Shown: one piece after another, positions 25,261 through 36,787 of the stretch | Numbering within the stretch: the first letter of the stretch is position 1 | Layout: each line of letters opens with the position of its first letter | Source of the DNA: Isoetes taiwanensis | Lineage: Eukaryota > Streptophyta > Lycopodiopsida > Isoetales > Isoetaceae | DNA: 64,000 nucleotides | Direction: 5' to 3' | NCBI GenBank assembly: GCA_021234155.1 | Contig: JAJEKV010000101.1 | Location: 1,221,140 to 1,285,139 of the forward strand | Made by a program: the position numbers and the translations under genes | The notes under the pieces: generated by a model | The model's input: the letters and a program-made list of their open reading frames with translations, nothing else | What the model was told of the DNA's origin: nothing | Database searches by the model: none

Positions 25261-26130
25261 AGTCCTGCAAAGACTAAATGCAGGTGATACGATTGCAGTA
25301 AGTAAAAGCACTCAAAGTCTTTCATGTGCTGATGAACATTGTCATTCCCTCCAATCTTGGCGAGGGCCATTGCACGACGAGTTCTATCATGTAATGGAAT
25401 ACTCTTTGCAGAAGTTGATGGCTTTCTTTTTGTAGGATTTTCTATGAACGCATTCATAGTATCAACATCATCTACTTCCAATGACAACATGACCTCAAAA
25501 TCTATATACTACTTCGAGCTCACTTCATTCTCAATTTCTTCCTAACAAAACACAAGCAAACTAAATTAAGACGTCGATTCAAGTACATGAGGTTGATTCG
25601 AGTACACTGTTTAAGACGTATTTTATAAGCTATTAAACAAGTATTATCTTACCAACTCCTATTGTCGACAGAAATTAATAAATTTTATAATCTTTTTTTT
25701 GCTGCAATCCAATATGCAGTCTGTAGAGCTGTGCATCCAATAGACATGCTCGTTACTTTGTTAGCATGAACCAGCATATCTAAAGCAAAAAAGGATATAA
25801 CAACTAGTTTAGAATGCTCAACATATTAAGGCAATGAAAATGATGTGATTAGCATAGGCCGAAAACCAAAGGGTTATAACTTGGAATGAGTGAATGAGCA
25901 CACTCAGACTATCAGTCGTTCAATAGTAATATATTATTTCTTCTTCTCTTAAGAAAAGAACAATACATTAGAGAATTTTGTACTCGTGAGAAACATCAAG
26001 GAATTTGGAAGAAATCATGTGAGTAGTTGTGATAAGTATAAAGGGTTATGTAAGGATACTTGATAATGTCCTTTGTGGCAATGTGTAGATGCCCGGTAAA
26101 TTCGATTGTCATGACACCTCATATTTGTGG
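25261..26130. other. anonymous sequence, weak ankyrin-like hints
   Basis: On the minus strand short stretches (about 25780-25700 and 25490-25330) read a little like ankyrin or other helical repeats, but there is no convincing frame. I do not assign a gene. Confidence 0.25.
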
Positions 26131-26452
26131 TGTTATTTTGCTACATATTCTAAACGAGGTGCACCCTGGACTACTACAGTCGTCGGATCTGTCAATCCTA
26201 CGGCCCAGACTGTATGTTGGAGCCTCTGGACACCTCTCGTTTCGATTATGCTCAATTATGATTGGGGACGCCTATGATTTGAAGATGTCAAATACGAGTT
26301 TGCCTAAGGTTTTGATGGTATATCGAGCCTCTATACAGTTTCGCTTGAATACGCCTATGATTTGAAGATGTCAACTACGAGTTTGCCTAAGGTTTTGATG
26401 GTATATCAAGCCTCTATACAGTTTCGCTTGAGTTTTTAGATATGAAATACGG

Positions 26453-26524
26453 GGATTCGAACCTCTACCAAAATAACTTAATGTCCTAATAAGACTACTT
26501 TAACCAATCTAACCAGTGAGCTAA
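26453..26524 (-). other. tRNA-derived Pol III promoter-like sequence, copy 1
   Basis: Box B GGTTCGAATCC is at 26453-26463 and box A-like TTAGCTCACTGG at 26513-26524, read on the minus strand. The spacing is tRNA-like. The acceptor stem does not pair, so it is not a functional tRNA gene; a tRNA-derived SINE head is more likely. Confidence 0.55.
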
Positions 26525-26957
26525 TATGATTATTTTTTATCTTAAATCTATGTTTTTTTTTATAATAGCCCATTGAATTGTTTTAGGGATATGGTCTATG
26601 GTTTCAAGAATTATATCTATATCAAATCCCCCTGGAACCCCCTGTTATTTTGCTACATATTCTAAACGAGGTGCACCCTGGACTACCCGTCGGATCATCA
26701 ATCCCTGGCCCGCATCGTATGTTGGAGCCTCTGGACACCTCTCGTTTCGATTATGCTCAATTATGATTGGGGACGCCTATGATTTGAAGATGTCAAATAC
26801 GAGTTTGCCTAAGGTTTTGATGGTATATCGAGCCTCTATACAGTTTCGCTTGAATACGCCTATGATTTGAAGATGTCAACTACGAGTTTGCCTAAGGTTT
26901 TGATGGTATATCAAGCCTCTATACAATTTCGCTTGAGTTTTTAGATATGAAATACGG

Positions 26958-27029
26958 GGATTCGAACCTCTACCAAAATAACTTAATGTCCTAATAAGAC
27001 TACTTTAACCAATCTAACCAGTGAGCTAA
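26958..27029 (-). other. tRNA-derived Pol III promoter-like sequence, copy 2
   Basis: Identical arrangement in the second repeat unit: box B at 26958-26968 and box A-like word at 27018-27029 on the minus strand. Both boxes are unchanged relative to copy 1. Confidence 0.55.
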
Positions 27030-27166
27030 TGTGATTATTTTTTATCTTCAATCTATGTTTTTTTTTATAATAGCCCATTGAATTGTTTTAGGGATATGGT
27101 CTATGGTTTCAAGAATTATATCTATATCAAATCCCCCTGGAACCCCCTGTTATTTTGCTACATATT

Positions 27167-28497
27167 GGAGAGGTGATGCAAGCTTGTAAGTACAAATTAG
27201 AATGTGCTATAGTCTGAGCTATGAACAAGATGTGACATAGATGAATTACGTAGCGCGAACTGGTCTACAGAAGGAATTGAATGGGTGTAAGGTGAAACAT
27301 GACTTTATCTTATTTGTTACATTTGATGTATAGATGAATCTGCCTTTTGGCCACTACTACATGACAATATGATATGCCTGATCACGCATGTGTCATCTGT
27401 TGTGAGTTCTTTCTCTTAGGTTAAGCTTAGTCTTATAAATGTTCACAACTATGCTTGCCCTTTGGCCAATGTTTTGCTCAAAATTTTCAGCATGTAAGTC
27501 TTGGGCAATCCAGTCCTAAATTGGGTCGACCAACTTCCATGCTGGTCGAAATGAGTGGAATAAGACTTGCTGATTCCTGCAAACCAAAAACCTCTTCAAG
27601 CGCCTTCGGATTTGATCATTTGTAAGAGAAAAAAACTGGCCTCAAAATCCATGGTAACACATTTACTATACAGTTTGGGTGGGTGAATCTGTAGTAATTA
27701 TAAGGTAAACTAAAGAATAAAATGCAAGAGCATTCAATGCAAAAGTAACAACGAAAGATTAAAATTAACTTTATCTCCTATTGTATACTGACATTGCACC
27801 TTTACTCGTGTTTAAGATATCAAATAGTTGTAACAGCCGATGGTTATTTCATTCACATTCTAAGATACCCATTTGACGATCATCATGCAATGGATTTAGG
27901 TCAGAGCTTCATGACTATGGTATGCGACAAAGTATTGTAATGGGATTGAGTAATCTTTATTCTGTAGATGGAGAAATACTAATAAACAATGCCAAGCTTC
28001 TAATGACAAGAGAATCCTGTAAGTAGCCGAGGGACATAATAATTGCTAGTAGAGGGGTCGGATGAATGTGGGGCCCATGCCTTTAGATTCCTCTTTTTGA
28101 GAACTTTTCAATGATTGGTGATTTGGCATCGTTTCATCGCAATTGGAGCCAATGTGGTTGCATTTTATTGAGTTGCTTCAAGATTGTTAGTCATTAGCAG
28201 AGCATCTATAATGAGCAAGAAAGACAGTTTTCATGTCTTTCTAACTTTGTTTCACTGACTTTTATTGGCCATGATTCATCATATGGAGCTCCTCACATCA
28301 TGGTAGAAAAGAGCAAAATTTGATACAATATAAATCTAACTATACAATATTTCAAATATACTATAAGAAGTATTTTGCACTACAACAACTTTGCACTCAC
28401 TAAAATAGCAAACAAATGCCTCTACACAGTCCTTATATAACAAGGGACTTGTATATATATAAAAATATGCTCGAAGTTTTAATGGGAAACAGAATAG
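27167..28497. other. anonymous sequence left of the Gypsy element
   Basis: No gene or repeat structure is recognised. The right end is the AATAG-repeat target site of the Gypsy element. Confidence 0.4.
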
Positions 28498-28502
28498 AAT
28501 AG
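28498..28502. other. 5' target-site duplication AATAG
   Basis: AATAG directly precedes the TG of the 5' LTR and is repeated directly after the CA of the 3' LTR. The site lies in a short GAATA repeat, so the match extends to ten bases. Confidence 0.8.
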
Positions 28503-30619
28503 TGCTGCCACAATTTGGCAGCATAGAAGAGCAATTGACATTTCTCATTGATGGCTAACAATTTGCTGAAATATGTGCATATACCAAGTCTGCATCCTCA
28601 AGACAATTCAAACAACCTCAAGTTGAAGAACCAAGCAAGGACTCTCATTTGAAGTATTGCAAAGAAGGGTTGAAGGTCAAAATGTAGTGCAAGGTCAACA
28701 TAAGGAAGTTCTATGGCAAGATCAAGATTGGAAGACCCCCTAAGAAGTAAGATATTCATTCAAGTTCTTTGGCATGATCTATACCTTGAGGAACTCCTTG
28801 ACTCCAATTGCATCCTTTTACTCACCATTATTCAAATTCAAAATGGCTTAATCTATCTCCTAGTCAAGAACAACACACACTCCATCACACATCCACTATT
28901 TCCCTAAATCCTTGTTGAAATTGGCATATTAATGGCCAATAGGGCACACTCTCTCTCTAAAGCAAAAGGGAGGGAGAAAAACACATTCCCATGACAAAGT
29001 CACTTGGGCAAAATTTGGTCTAAGCATTATTAAGATTTCGTGCCAAAAGTGCATATAATTATGCCACATCACCATCCACCTCACCAAAAATGCCACCTCA
29101 CCATACATGCCATCTACCATAACCATTTTGTTTTCCATCTCACACAAGTTGTTGACTAGGAGAAAAGATTTTTGCCATGTCACCATGCCATGTCATCATC
29201 CACCCCACCAAAAGTTAGCCACCTCATCACACATCATATTCCTTCTTTCACACATCATATTCCTTCTTTCATCTCACAAAGTTTTGACTAGAGGAAAATT
29301 CTGCCAAGTCACCATATGCCAAGTCATCACATGCCACGTCACCTTTGGTTGCTTACACATACCCTACACTTACCACGTGTCCAAACTCCAAGATCATACC
29401 ATTTAAAAAGAAAAATATGTGCGAGCAATTATTTCCTATGAACCCTTTGCCTAGGTATGATTTCATCCAATCCCCATGCGCCACGTTGCCCTGGGATTAT
29501 TTTTCGAAGAAGGCCTGTGGGATATTGTTCCTTCGCGAAAATTCTTTGACCTAAAAAGGTCAGGCCAAGATCCGACCTCTCCGGTGGATCTGACCTGATA
29601 ATCATGAGCTTGAACATCTTTTTTGTATCCTTATGCTTCAAGAAACATCACAACACATATAAGCCAAAACCAAACAACCTCAGATGCCAAGAATGTGCCG
29701 GAAATAAGAAAATAAAAGGGGGATACGTTCTGAAACAAGGTGTCGGCTTCTATGCGAAATTCTGACGTCTGAGCTACTCTATGTACCAGATTTGGAAGTA
29801 TTTAGCGAAGAATGGCCTGCCTTGCATGAAGTTTATTTGAATTTAATGCAAAAAACCTGATTGTTTACCTTCTTATGATTATTTTGGATCCTGTGCCCAA
29901 GACTGTGAGCTTGGGAATTGATCTTTACCTTCTATGTTAAATCCGACCTTGGTAAGTACTATTGTTATTTAGCAGTGTGAATTCTTATTCCTTTATGCTA
30001 AAAATCCATAAAACACAGAAAATAGAGGTTATTAGCAATACATGAGTTAGTTTTCTTGCACCATAGGGTCTTTATAATAAGTACCATCCCAAAAATCATT
30101 AAAACATATCTCTAGAACCCATCTGTCTGTTCATTCTTGAATCAAGAATTGTATTAGCTGATAAACAATTTTTCCCCACAAAAATGGCTGCAAATTGCTT
30201 TTGTGATACATATGCCCTTAGTCTGCAGAGTCATTAGAAGTTAAATCAATTGTCAAAACTAAAAAAAGTGCTCGATCTCAAGAATTGGCAAAAGCTCTCG
30301 AGTTGGGATATTGACTCAAAATTGACTTGGTCAGTAAGCTCAATTCCATAGAGAAGCCTAAGGAATCTGCAAATAGGCCTTGGTATACTAATCAATCATA
30401 TTGTCTAGAAGCTTTGTGGATTGGAATTGTAGAAAAACTCTCAAAGATTGTTCCAGGGCAAGTTTTTGCTGTGATTGGTTTTTTTCTGTTTAGGGAAACT
30501 GATCTATTCGAGTTCTTGAGCATAGTATTTGCAGAATTCTCTACAGAGTGGTTGCCTATAGCAACCTGGAGGTCCTATACCCTTGAGGTTGACGGTTTTG
30601 TCCAGGAAAACCTTCAACA
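28503..30619 (+). repeat. 5' LTR of the Gypsy element (2117 bp)
   Basis: It matches 36788-37057 plus 38744-40573. It starts with a short hairpin (tgctgcca ... tggcagca, 28503-28523) and ends aaaaccttcaaca. Compared with the 3' LTR it carries a small tandem duplication (catcatattccttctttca, about 29229-29272) and scattered substitutions, so the insertion is not recent. Repeated words such as catgccatgtcatcatccacc and ccacctcaccaaaa occupy 29060-29350. Confidence 0.9.
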
Positions 30620-30622
30620 TTT

Positions 30623-30640
30623 TGGAGGTCCTACCGAGAT
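30623..30640 (+). promoter_or_regulatory. Gypsy primer-binding site (tRNA-Gln)
   Basis: TGGAGGTCCTACCGAGAT, three bases after the LTR, is the complement of the 3' end of plant tRNA-Gln including CCA, as I recall that tRNA. The match covers 18 bases and then stops. Confidence 0.75.
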
Positions 30641-30799
30641 CCCACCTGGATCTTGGGGAACTCATGGCTCCTAGAAAGAATATTGAAGCAAGCTGAACAG
30701 GTACACACCGAACCACCGAGAGAATATAGGAATGTCTCTGAAAGGGGGAATGGATCTACTAGTCAAAGCAACACGGGTGTGCAATACTTTGAACTTAAT

Positions 30800-31443
30800 A
30801 TGCCCTGTTCCTCCACCAACTTTTTGATCCAAGTGTCAATGCTAACAATTTTCTCAAGAATTTTGAGGAATACTATCCGAGTATGGCCACAAGAAGGGAG
30901 GTAAGTTCTCGGGAATTCAAGAAATGCTTCAAAAATGAGGAGGTAAGAGCTTGTTTGGATTATGTGATCAGCATTGAGGGGGTAAGCATTTGGGAAGAAA
31001 TTGAGAAGCAATTCTTAGAAAGGTTTGGTAAGGCTATAGAACCACAAGATTTAGTCTTTGAATTACAGTCTTTCAGTATTAGACTTGGGGAAACCGTGCA
31101 TCAATATGTAGAAAGATTTCATGCTTATCTAATTAAGTGCCAAGTCAATCAAGTTCCAAATCACACTTTGCATCTGGTAGCCTGTTTCATAAAGGGATTG
31201 AGCAGCAGACCCAGAGTTTACAGGAAAATGTATAAGCTGCAAAAACAGGAGGGGTTTGATACTATACACAAGGTCTTTACCAAGGCTATTGAAATTGCAA
31301 ACCTGTTTTCTTATTTGCCTGATGACTTACATATCTCTAATGACCCTTTCTTTCCAGATTATGAGCAAGAATATGGAGGCCCTGGCCCTATACCTGGTAT
31401 GCTGTTCAAAAAGAGAAGAAGAAACCAAGGATGGAAGAGGTAA
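30800..31443 (+). pseudogene. Gypsy gag (capsid region)
   Basis: The open frame to 31443 includes the retrotransposon gag pattern: FKNEEVRACLDYV, WEEIEKQFLERFG, then LGETVHQYVERFHAY and CFIKGLSSRPRVYRKM. In-frame sequence continues upstream of the ATG at 30883 (a run like NNFLKNFEEYYPS). The frame closes shortly before the zinc-knuckle frame. Confidence 0.85.
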
Positions 31444-31513
31444 ATGCTCCTGAATCCGATGTGAGAGCAGAGATCACCAAGGTTTCTGAAGCCTGCTTGA
31501 AGTTACTAGGCAA

Positions 31514-31951
31514 TTGCAAGAAATGAAGACCACAAGGCCAGAAAGGAAAACCTACCCTCCTTGTGCACATTGTTTTAGGGACACTCATTCTTCAGACTAT
31601 TGTTGGTACAGGCCTTGTACTAAATGTGGTAAGAGGGGACATTTTGGTAAGGAATGCCCATTTTGTGCTTTCTGCAAATCCATTGGCCATTATGAAGACA
31701 GGTGTAGTGTGAAGGAGTATTTTGCAAGACAGGAAGCATCAAAAAAATCTGACTCAAACATGTCAAACAACCCTACTCCAGACTCAAAACCTTCTTCAAC
31801 AAAGATGGGTTTTTTTGATCGATTGATGTCAATTAGGTTTATGGGGAAATCGAGAAAAAAAGGAGGAGATTATGGCAAGACACACTCGGGCTATCACGAA
31901 CATATAAGGAAGAGGAAGTTGTTCAAGGAAGAATGGAACCAAAAATACTGA
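31514..31951 (+). pseudogene. Gypsy nucleocapsid-like zinc-knuckle segment
   Basis: The segment has cysteine-histidine clusters in series: CAHCFRDTHSSDYC, CTKCGKRGHFGKEC and CAFCKSIGHYEDRC. All three fit C-x2-C-x4-H-x4-C or a near variant (the first has a longer middle). A basic, serine-rich linker follows. The frame runs into a second short frame (31933-32193) with HQRYVRKEREVDEFDSL, an acidic and hydrophobic linker before the protease. Confidence 0.8.
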
Positions 31952-32281
31952 AAGAAAAACAAAGAGAAGACAATCAGGCTATACCTATTCCTCCTCACCA
32001 AAGGTATGTAAGAAAAGAAAGAGAGGTAGATGAATTTGATTCATTGATGAAGAATGCAAAGGTGAGTGTAGACTTGCTTACTTTGTTAAGAATTGCACCA
32101 TCCTATAGGGAAAAAGTCTTAAGTCTAACCAAGGAAGATCATGTGAATTTGACACAAGAAGAACAGTGGCTTTTACAAACCATATATCAATGAACAAATC
32201 TTTGGTACAAAATGAATATGATCCGGGGAGCTTTCACTTGTCTTTTACGCAAAACTTGGCAAGCAAACTTTATCCAAGGTA

Positions 32282-32803
32282 TTGCTAGATGGAGGGTCTC
32301 CTTTGAATGTCATGCCTCATCACATAATGAAGTATTGTGGCTTAGAAATAGATAAAAAAGCACCCATGGTACTTAAGTCCTTTTCCAACTCGAGAATCAA
32401 TCCTATAGGCATCCTGAGTAATGTATTAATTGATGTGGAAGGCATTATTGTTGCTGCTAACTTTGTTGTGGTAGCTTTTGAAGGTGTCGATGATAAAGCA
32501 GATATATATGATTTACTCTTAGGTAGGAGATGGCTTTCTACAGTGGATACAAGACCTATTTGGTCCAAAGGAGAATGTACCATATCAGATGGCAAGAAAA
32601 CTGTAACCTTGCTTAACAAGCTGGGAGAATTTGAATCCTTAAACTTTATTGAAGAAGACATGCTTGCATCAAACCTTTTTGGTGAATATGAGTTATCTCT
32701 TGCTGTTTCCAACATAAGGACAGGGTCATTGACCAAGGTTAGCATCCCTTCACAAGAAAATTTTGCTTTCTTATGGTTTGATGGTGGAATATCCAAAAAT
32801 TAA
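32282..32803 (+). pseudogene. Gypsy aspartic protease region and start of RNase H-like domain
   Basis: The frame begins at LLDGGSPLNVMPHH, the position of the retroviral-type D-S/T-G site; here it is D-G-G. A conserved LLGRRWL-type block (YDLLLGRRWLS) follows at about residue 80. The frame ends with LWFDGGISKN, which resembles the first strand of an RNase H fold with its catalytic aspartate (FDG), and stops there. Confidence 0.75.
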
Positions 32804-33132
32804 ATATAGCCTCTTCTGCACGCTATCTTGAAAAATAAAAAGAAAATAAGTTGGCTAAGGTAGGAAGGATTTATCCTAATACTACCTCGAATATGAAAGC
32901 CATTATAGCAGGTCTTCAAGAAGCCAAACATATTGGTATAACTGACATAGTGATATTTGGAGATTCCCCTTGCAGGCAAATTTTAGGAGAATATCAGGCC
33001 AAGCAAGAAGATATGATAGCCCTCAGGGATCAAGCATTAACAGAGCTCACTGATTTCAACAGCTGGGAACTCAACCATGTTGCAAGGGACCTCAATAGTG
33101 AAGCCGATGCTCTTTGCAAGTGTGTTACTTGA
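32786..33132 (+). pseudogene. RNase H-like domain between protease and reverse transcriptase
   Basis: After the FDGG start at the end of the protease frame, a second frame (32851-33132) reads NMKAIIAGLQEAKHIG, then VIFGDSPCRQILGE, then NSWELNHVARDLNSEADAL. This is the RNase HI pattern: the aspartate in GDS and the aspartate in EADAL are present. The helix glutamate expected in a NxAEYxALIxGL motif is not; asparagine or methionine stands there. The location ahead of the reverse transcriptase is unusual for Ty3/Gypsy elements, where RNase H follows it. The copy is frameshifted. Confidence 0.7.
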
Positions 33133-33379
33133 GCACTTAGCAGAGGGAGCAATAAAAGAAGATGAATTAGAAGAAGAGGACTTGAAGCAGTTACATCCCA
33201 TTCTGGTAATCAATGCAAGTGAAGAAAAAAAGGTGAGTGAAGTAAAAATAGTAAAAGAAGGCCAAGAAAGAATTTTGTATCTTGGAGATCTATTCAGGAA
33301 GGAAGATGAACATCAGGTAACTCAACTCTTTGATGAATAGAAGGATGTTTTTGCTTGGGATTATAAAGAACTGATAGGA

Positions 33380-34190
33380 GTGGATAGGAAAGTCTGTGAG
33401 TTCGAAATTAGGATAAAAGAAAATGAGAAGCATGTTATGCAGAAACTAAGAAGAATAAATGTTGCACTTCTGGAATTAATAAAGGAAGAGTTGTACAGAA
33501 TGAAAGATGCTGGGCTCATAACAGAAATAATAAACCCTGAATGGTTGTCATGTATTGTACCAGTTGAGAAAAAGAACAAAGCAATAAGGATATGCATAGA
33601 TTATAGAGATCTAAATAAGGCTACTATTAAGGATTGCTATCCCTTACCCTTTCTAGAACAGGTTCTACATGATGTGGCAGGTAAGGAAATATACTCCTTC
33701 CTAGATGGATTCTCTGGTTTTAACCAAATCAGCATCAAAGAAGAAGACCAGCCTAAGACAGCATTCATCACACCTTGGGGAACATTTGCCATGAAAAGGA
33801 TGCCCTTTGGTCTCATGAATGCTCTAGCTACATTCCAAAGAGCCATGGATACTATATTTAAAGAAATGCCATCATATTTGTTCAGGGTTTTTTTAGATGA
33901 TTTATGCTTAGGTACTTCATTTGATAAACACTTGGACTATTTGACTAAACTCTTTGCTATAATGCGAGGAAAAGGGGGTAAGTTTGAACCCTAAGAAATG
34001 TATGTTTCTATGTTCAAAAGGAGATTTGTTGGGGCATGAGATATCCACCAAGGGCATTCAAGTGGCTGAAAGCAAGATAGAAGCACTAAAGAGACTCACT
34101 CCACCAAAGACTATCAAACAGGTGAAAAGCTTCTTAGGTATGACAAGTTTTCTCGGAATGTATGTACCACATTTTTCCCATACAGATTAG
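33380..34190 (+). pseudogene. Gypsy reverse transcriptase
   Basis: A 204-codon frame carries RICIDYRDLNKATIKD, then YPLPFLEQVLHDV, YSFLDGFSGFNQI (first catalytic aspartate), the FAMKRMPFGLMNA block and VFLDDL (catalytic DD). After a frameshift near 33990 the thumb continues as NPKKCMFL, LLGHEIS and PKTIKQVKSFLGMTSF. The motif order is complete. The stop before 34200 and frame changes make it inactive. Confidence 0.92.
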
Positions 34191-34239
34191 CCCTATTACA
34201 AATCGACAAAGATAGGGAAATGTACAAAGCAAGAGAGTA

Positions 34240-34800
34240 AGCACATTAGGGTTGAGTGGATTTGAACCTTGTCAAGAGGCATTTGACAAAATAATTGAGG
34301 CTATCTGTGAGTCCACCTTGTTAAAACCTCGAGATCCTATGAAATCTTTCCAAGCTTACATTAGTATAACAAAAAAGGCTATAGGGTAGCTCATTTACAA
34401 AGCAATATGGTTGTCATGTTTGCTAGTAAAGTGCAGTGGAATCTGAAGTTAGGTACTCTAGGCTTGAAAAGAGTGCAACTGCTCTTATATTCCTCATAGA
34501 TAGACAAGGACACCTTTTTGGAAAGAATAGTGAGGTACAAGTTCTAATGAGACAAAATCCTATGGCTTTGCTTTTTGCAAAAAACAACACAAAGTCAAAA
34601 TCTACGAATGGGCATGCAAAGTGCGGACCTATAATATCAATGTAAAGGTGATTAAAACCATTGAGGACCCGATTGCATACCTTCCCTACATTTTCTTTGA
34701 ACATGAGGACCAAGATGGTTTGGAAGAAGATGGAATTGACAATGAAACTAACTTTACGATCTCTTGTGTAGAAAAACAGATTAGCAAGAGGAAATAAAGA
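34240..34800 (+). pseudogene. degenerate Gypsy RNase H after the reverse transcriptase
   Basis: Fragments in several frames read EPCQEAFDKIIEAI, LLKPRDPMKSFQAYIS, RYSRLEKSATALIF and YEWACKVRTYNINV. They follow the usual order of the classical Gypsy RNase H and its connection domain. Key acidic residues cannot be placed with confidence, and stops are frequent. Confidence 0.65.
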
Positions 34801-34927
34801 GGTACCTAGAATTTGGTGAACAACCCCCAAGGCTTGAGCACCCCCAACGAAGAGGAGGTTCGGGGAGAAATGCAGTAAATTTAGACTCATTAACAATGTT
34901 TTATGCAGGGCAGACAAAGAAGGAGTA

Positions 34928-36051
34928 TTGATGAGATGTGTCAGCAAGGAAGAAGCGAAATTGGTTATTGAAGCGTGTCATGATGGGATATGTGGGGGAC
35001 ATTATGCAGCATATACTACAGCCAAGAAGATTTTAAGGTCTGGGTACTACTGGCCTTCTTTGTTTAATAATATGATCAAAAGTTGCCACAAGTGTCAAAT
35101 ATTTGGCAAAAGGATCCTGCAGCCAGCTCCCCTCACATCTATTACATCCGCAGGACCATTCCAAGTTTGGGGTTTAGACTTTATTGGCCCTATAGATCCA
35201 CCTTCATCTGCTCAACATGAATATGTGCTTGGTGCAACAGACTACTTCACAAAATGGGTTGAAGCAATGCCACTCAGGCAGGCTAATGCCATGACCACAA
35301 CAAGATTTCTGCATGAAAACATATGTGCCAGGTTTGGTATTCCTTTTAAGTTAATATCTGATAGAGGCAGCCAATTCATCAATGAAGTCATTGCCACATT
35401 ATTAGCCACATTGAAGATCAAACATGTTAAGAGTTCTGCTTATTATCCCCAAGGCAATGGCCAAGCTGAATCCACAAACAAAGTACCAAATCAGTTCTGC
35501 AAAAGACCATAAGCATAACCAAAAGATATTGGCATGTTAAACTTCATGATGCATTATGGGCCTATAGAACCACTATTAAAACAGCTACCAAGCATACACC
35601 TTTCAGTTTGGTTTATGGCATAGAATCCATTGTACCAATAGAGCTTGAGCTGCCATCCTTGAGACTAGCACACAAAATAAATATGGAAATGGAGGAAGCC
35701 CTCAAAGATAGGTTTGTCAGGTTGATGCAACTAGAGGAACACATGATTGAGGCTGAGAATGCAATATTATTGAAGAAAGGTAAGGATATAGCTGCCTTTA
35801 AGGCAACTCACAAATTGCAAGGTACTCTAAAGAATGGTGAGTTGGTGTTAAAATGGAACAAGGCAAGGGAAAAAGTGTCAAGCAAATTTGAAAATCTTTG
35901 GGAAGGGCCCTTTGAGGTGATTGGTGTAGCAGGCAAAGATTCCTATTGGCTAAGGTCACTGATTGATGGAAATGAGTTGCTTAATCCCATTAACATTTTG
36001 CATCTGAAAAGGTATTGGCAACAACATGTTGCCCTGTCTCTCTTTGAGTAA
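34928..36051 (+). pseudogene. Gypsy integrase
   Basis: The first frame (34928-35512) has the zinc-binding HHCC module (H and H around ACHDGICGGHY, then CHKCQIFG). The catalytic core follows: WGLDFIGP, then LISDRGSQF and GNGQAEST, giving D, D and E. A frameshift near 35505 leads to a region reading LWAYRTTIKTATKHTPF, and a second frame (35608-36051) continues with YGIESIVPIELELPSLR, a basic linker and a C-terminal KWNKAREKVSSKFENLWEG block, typical of the integrase GPY-like end. It is inactive because of the frameshift. Confidence 0.92.
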
Positions 36052-36065
36052 GTTGAAATCGTGCT

Positions 36066-36140
36066 CAGTAAGTAGGTTACAGTAGATTTTGAGTTTAACT
36101 GTTTTTTTATGCAGTAAGTAGGTTACAGTAGTTTTGAATT
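36066..36140 (+). repeat. short direct repeat after the integrase
   Basis: The word cagtaagtaggttacagtag occurs twice, near 36066 and 36113. It is in the 3' untranslated part of the Gypsy element. Confidence 0.75.
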
Positions 36141-36349
36141 TTAGGTGGTTAACCTTGTATTTGCCTTATCTATTTGATTTAGTGATTCACTAAGAGGTCT
36201 ACAAGTTGCAGGTAGATGCAGGAAATTCCAGGGGACAATATTACCATGCTAATGAATACTTGGTTCCATGCAGATGCACCAGCAAGTCCATCCTCATTCT
36301 TCACAAGTTGGCCATTTTCATTCAGGCCTGTATTCTTTCACACCATTCA

Positions 36350-36730
36350 AAATTCCTAAGGTTGCCTATCACCTTCACATCAAAAGGGCAACTTAATGAG
36401 AGCTCAAGAGCTTCTAATGATTCATTTGTCATGCAGGTGCATCAGCAATTCCATCTCCACCCTTCATTTATTGACCATACCCACACAAACCTACACTAGC
36501 TTTCATACCATTCCTAATTCCTAAGGTTGCCTATCATCACCTTCACATTAAAAGGGCAACTTAATGAGAGCTCAAGTGCTTTTAATGATTTATTTGTCAT
36601 GCAGGTGCATCAGCAATTCCACCTTCACCCTCCATTTGTTGACCATATCCACACAAGCCTGCTCTATTTTTCATTTCCAAGTCCTGAAGGTTGCCTATCA
36701 CCTTTCCATACAAGGCAACTCACTTAAATG
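36350..36730 (+). repeat. tandem repeat of about 165 bp in the 3' untranslated part of the Gypsy element
   Basis: The word aaggttgcctatcac or a close variant starts near 36358, 36522 and 36687. Copies one and two also share gggcaacttaatgagagctcaag and catgcaggtgcatcagcaattcca. The third copy is short. Such 3' tandem repeats are known in Tat/Athila-group elements. Confidence 0.8.
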
Positions 36731-36787
36731 ATTGCTTTTCGAGACCGTAAGAATTGGCGGATCGGTCACATTTCCTTTTTAGCATGA

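Larger units (their letters stand above)
26131..27166. repeat. tandem array of about 510-bp units with tRNA-like boxes
   Basis: The word tgttattttgctacatatt occurs at 26131, 26643 and 27148, marking two full units (512 and 505 bp) and the start of a third. Each unit contains an 83-bp internal duplication (acgcctatgatttgaagatg at 26268 and 26351 in unit one). Near the right side of each unit the minus strand carries an A box-like TTAGCTCACTGG and a B box GGTTCGAATCC. Units differ by a few substitutions and small gaps. Confidence 0.85.

Noticed and set aside
26453-26524. functional tRNA gene
   Set aside because: Boxes A and B are present, but the acceptor and D stems do not pair, so it is called tRNA-derived only.
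30327-30674. 115-codon frame at the end of the 5' LTR, with a similar one at 40281-40583
   Set aside because: Both lie inside the LTRs and are duplicated only because the LTRs are. No domain is seen; chance reading frame is more likely than an extra Gypsy protein.
32320-32796. 158-codon minus-strand open frame
   Set aside because: It is the exact shadow of the Gypsy protease frame.
34423-34947. 174-codon minus-strand open frame
   Set aside because: It lies antisense to the degenerate Gypsy RNase H and linker and has no recognisable motif.
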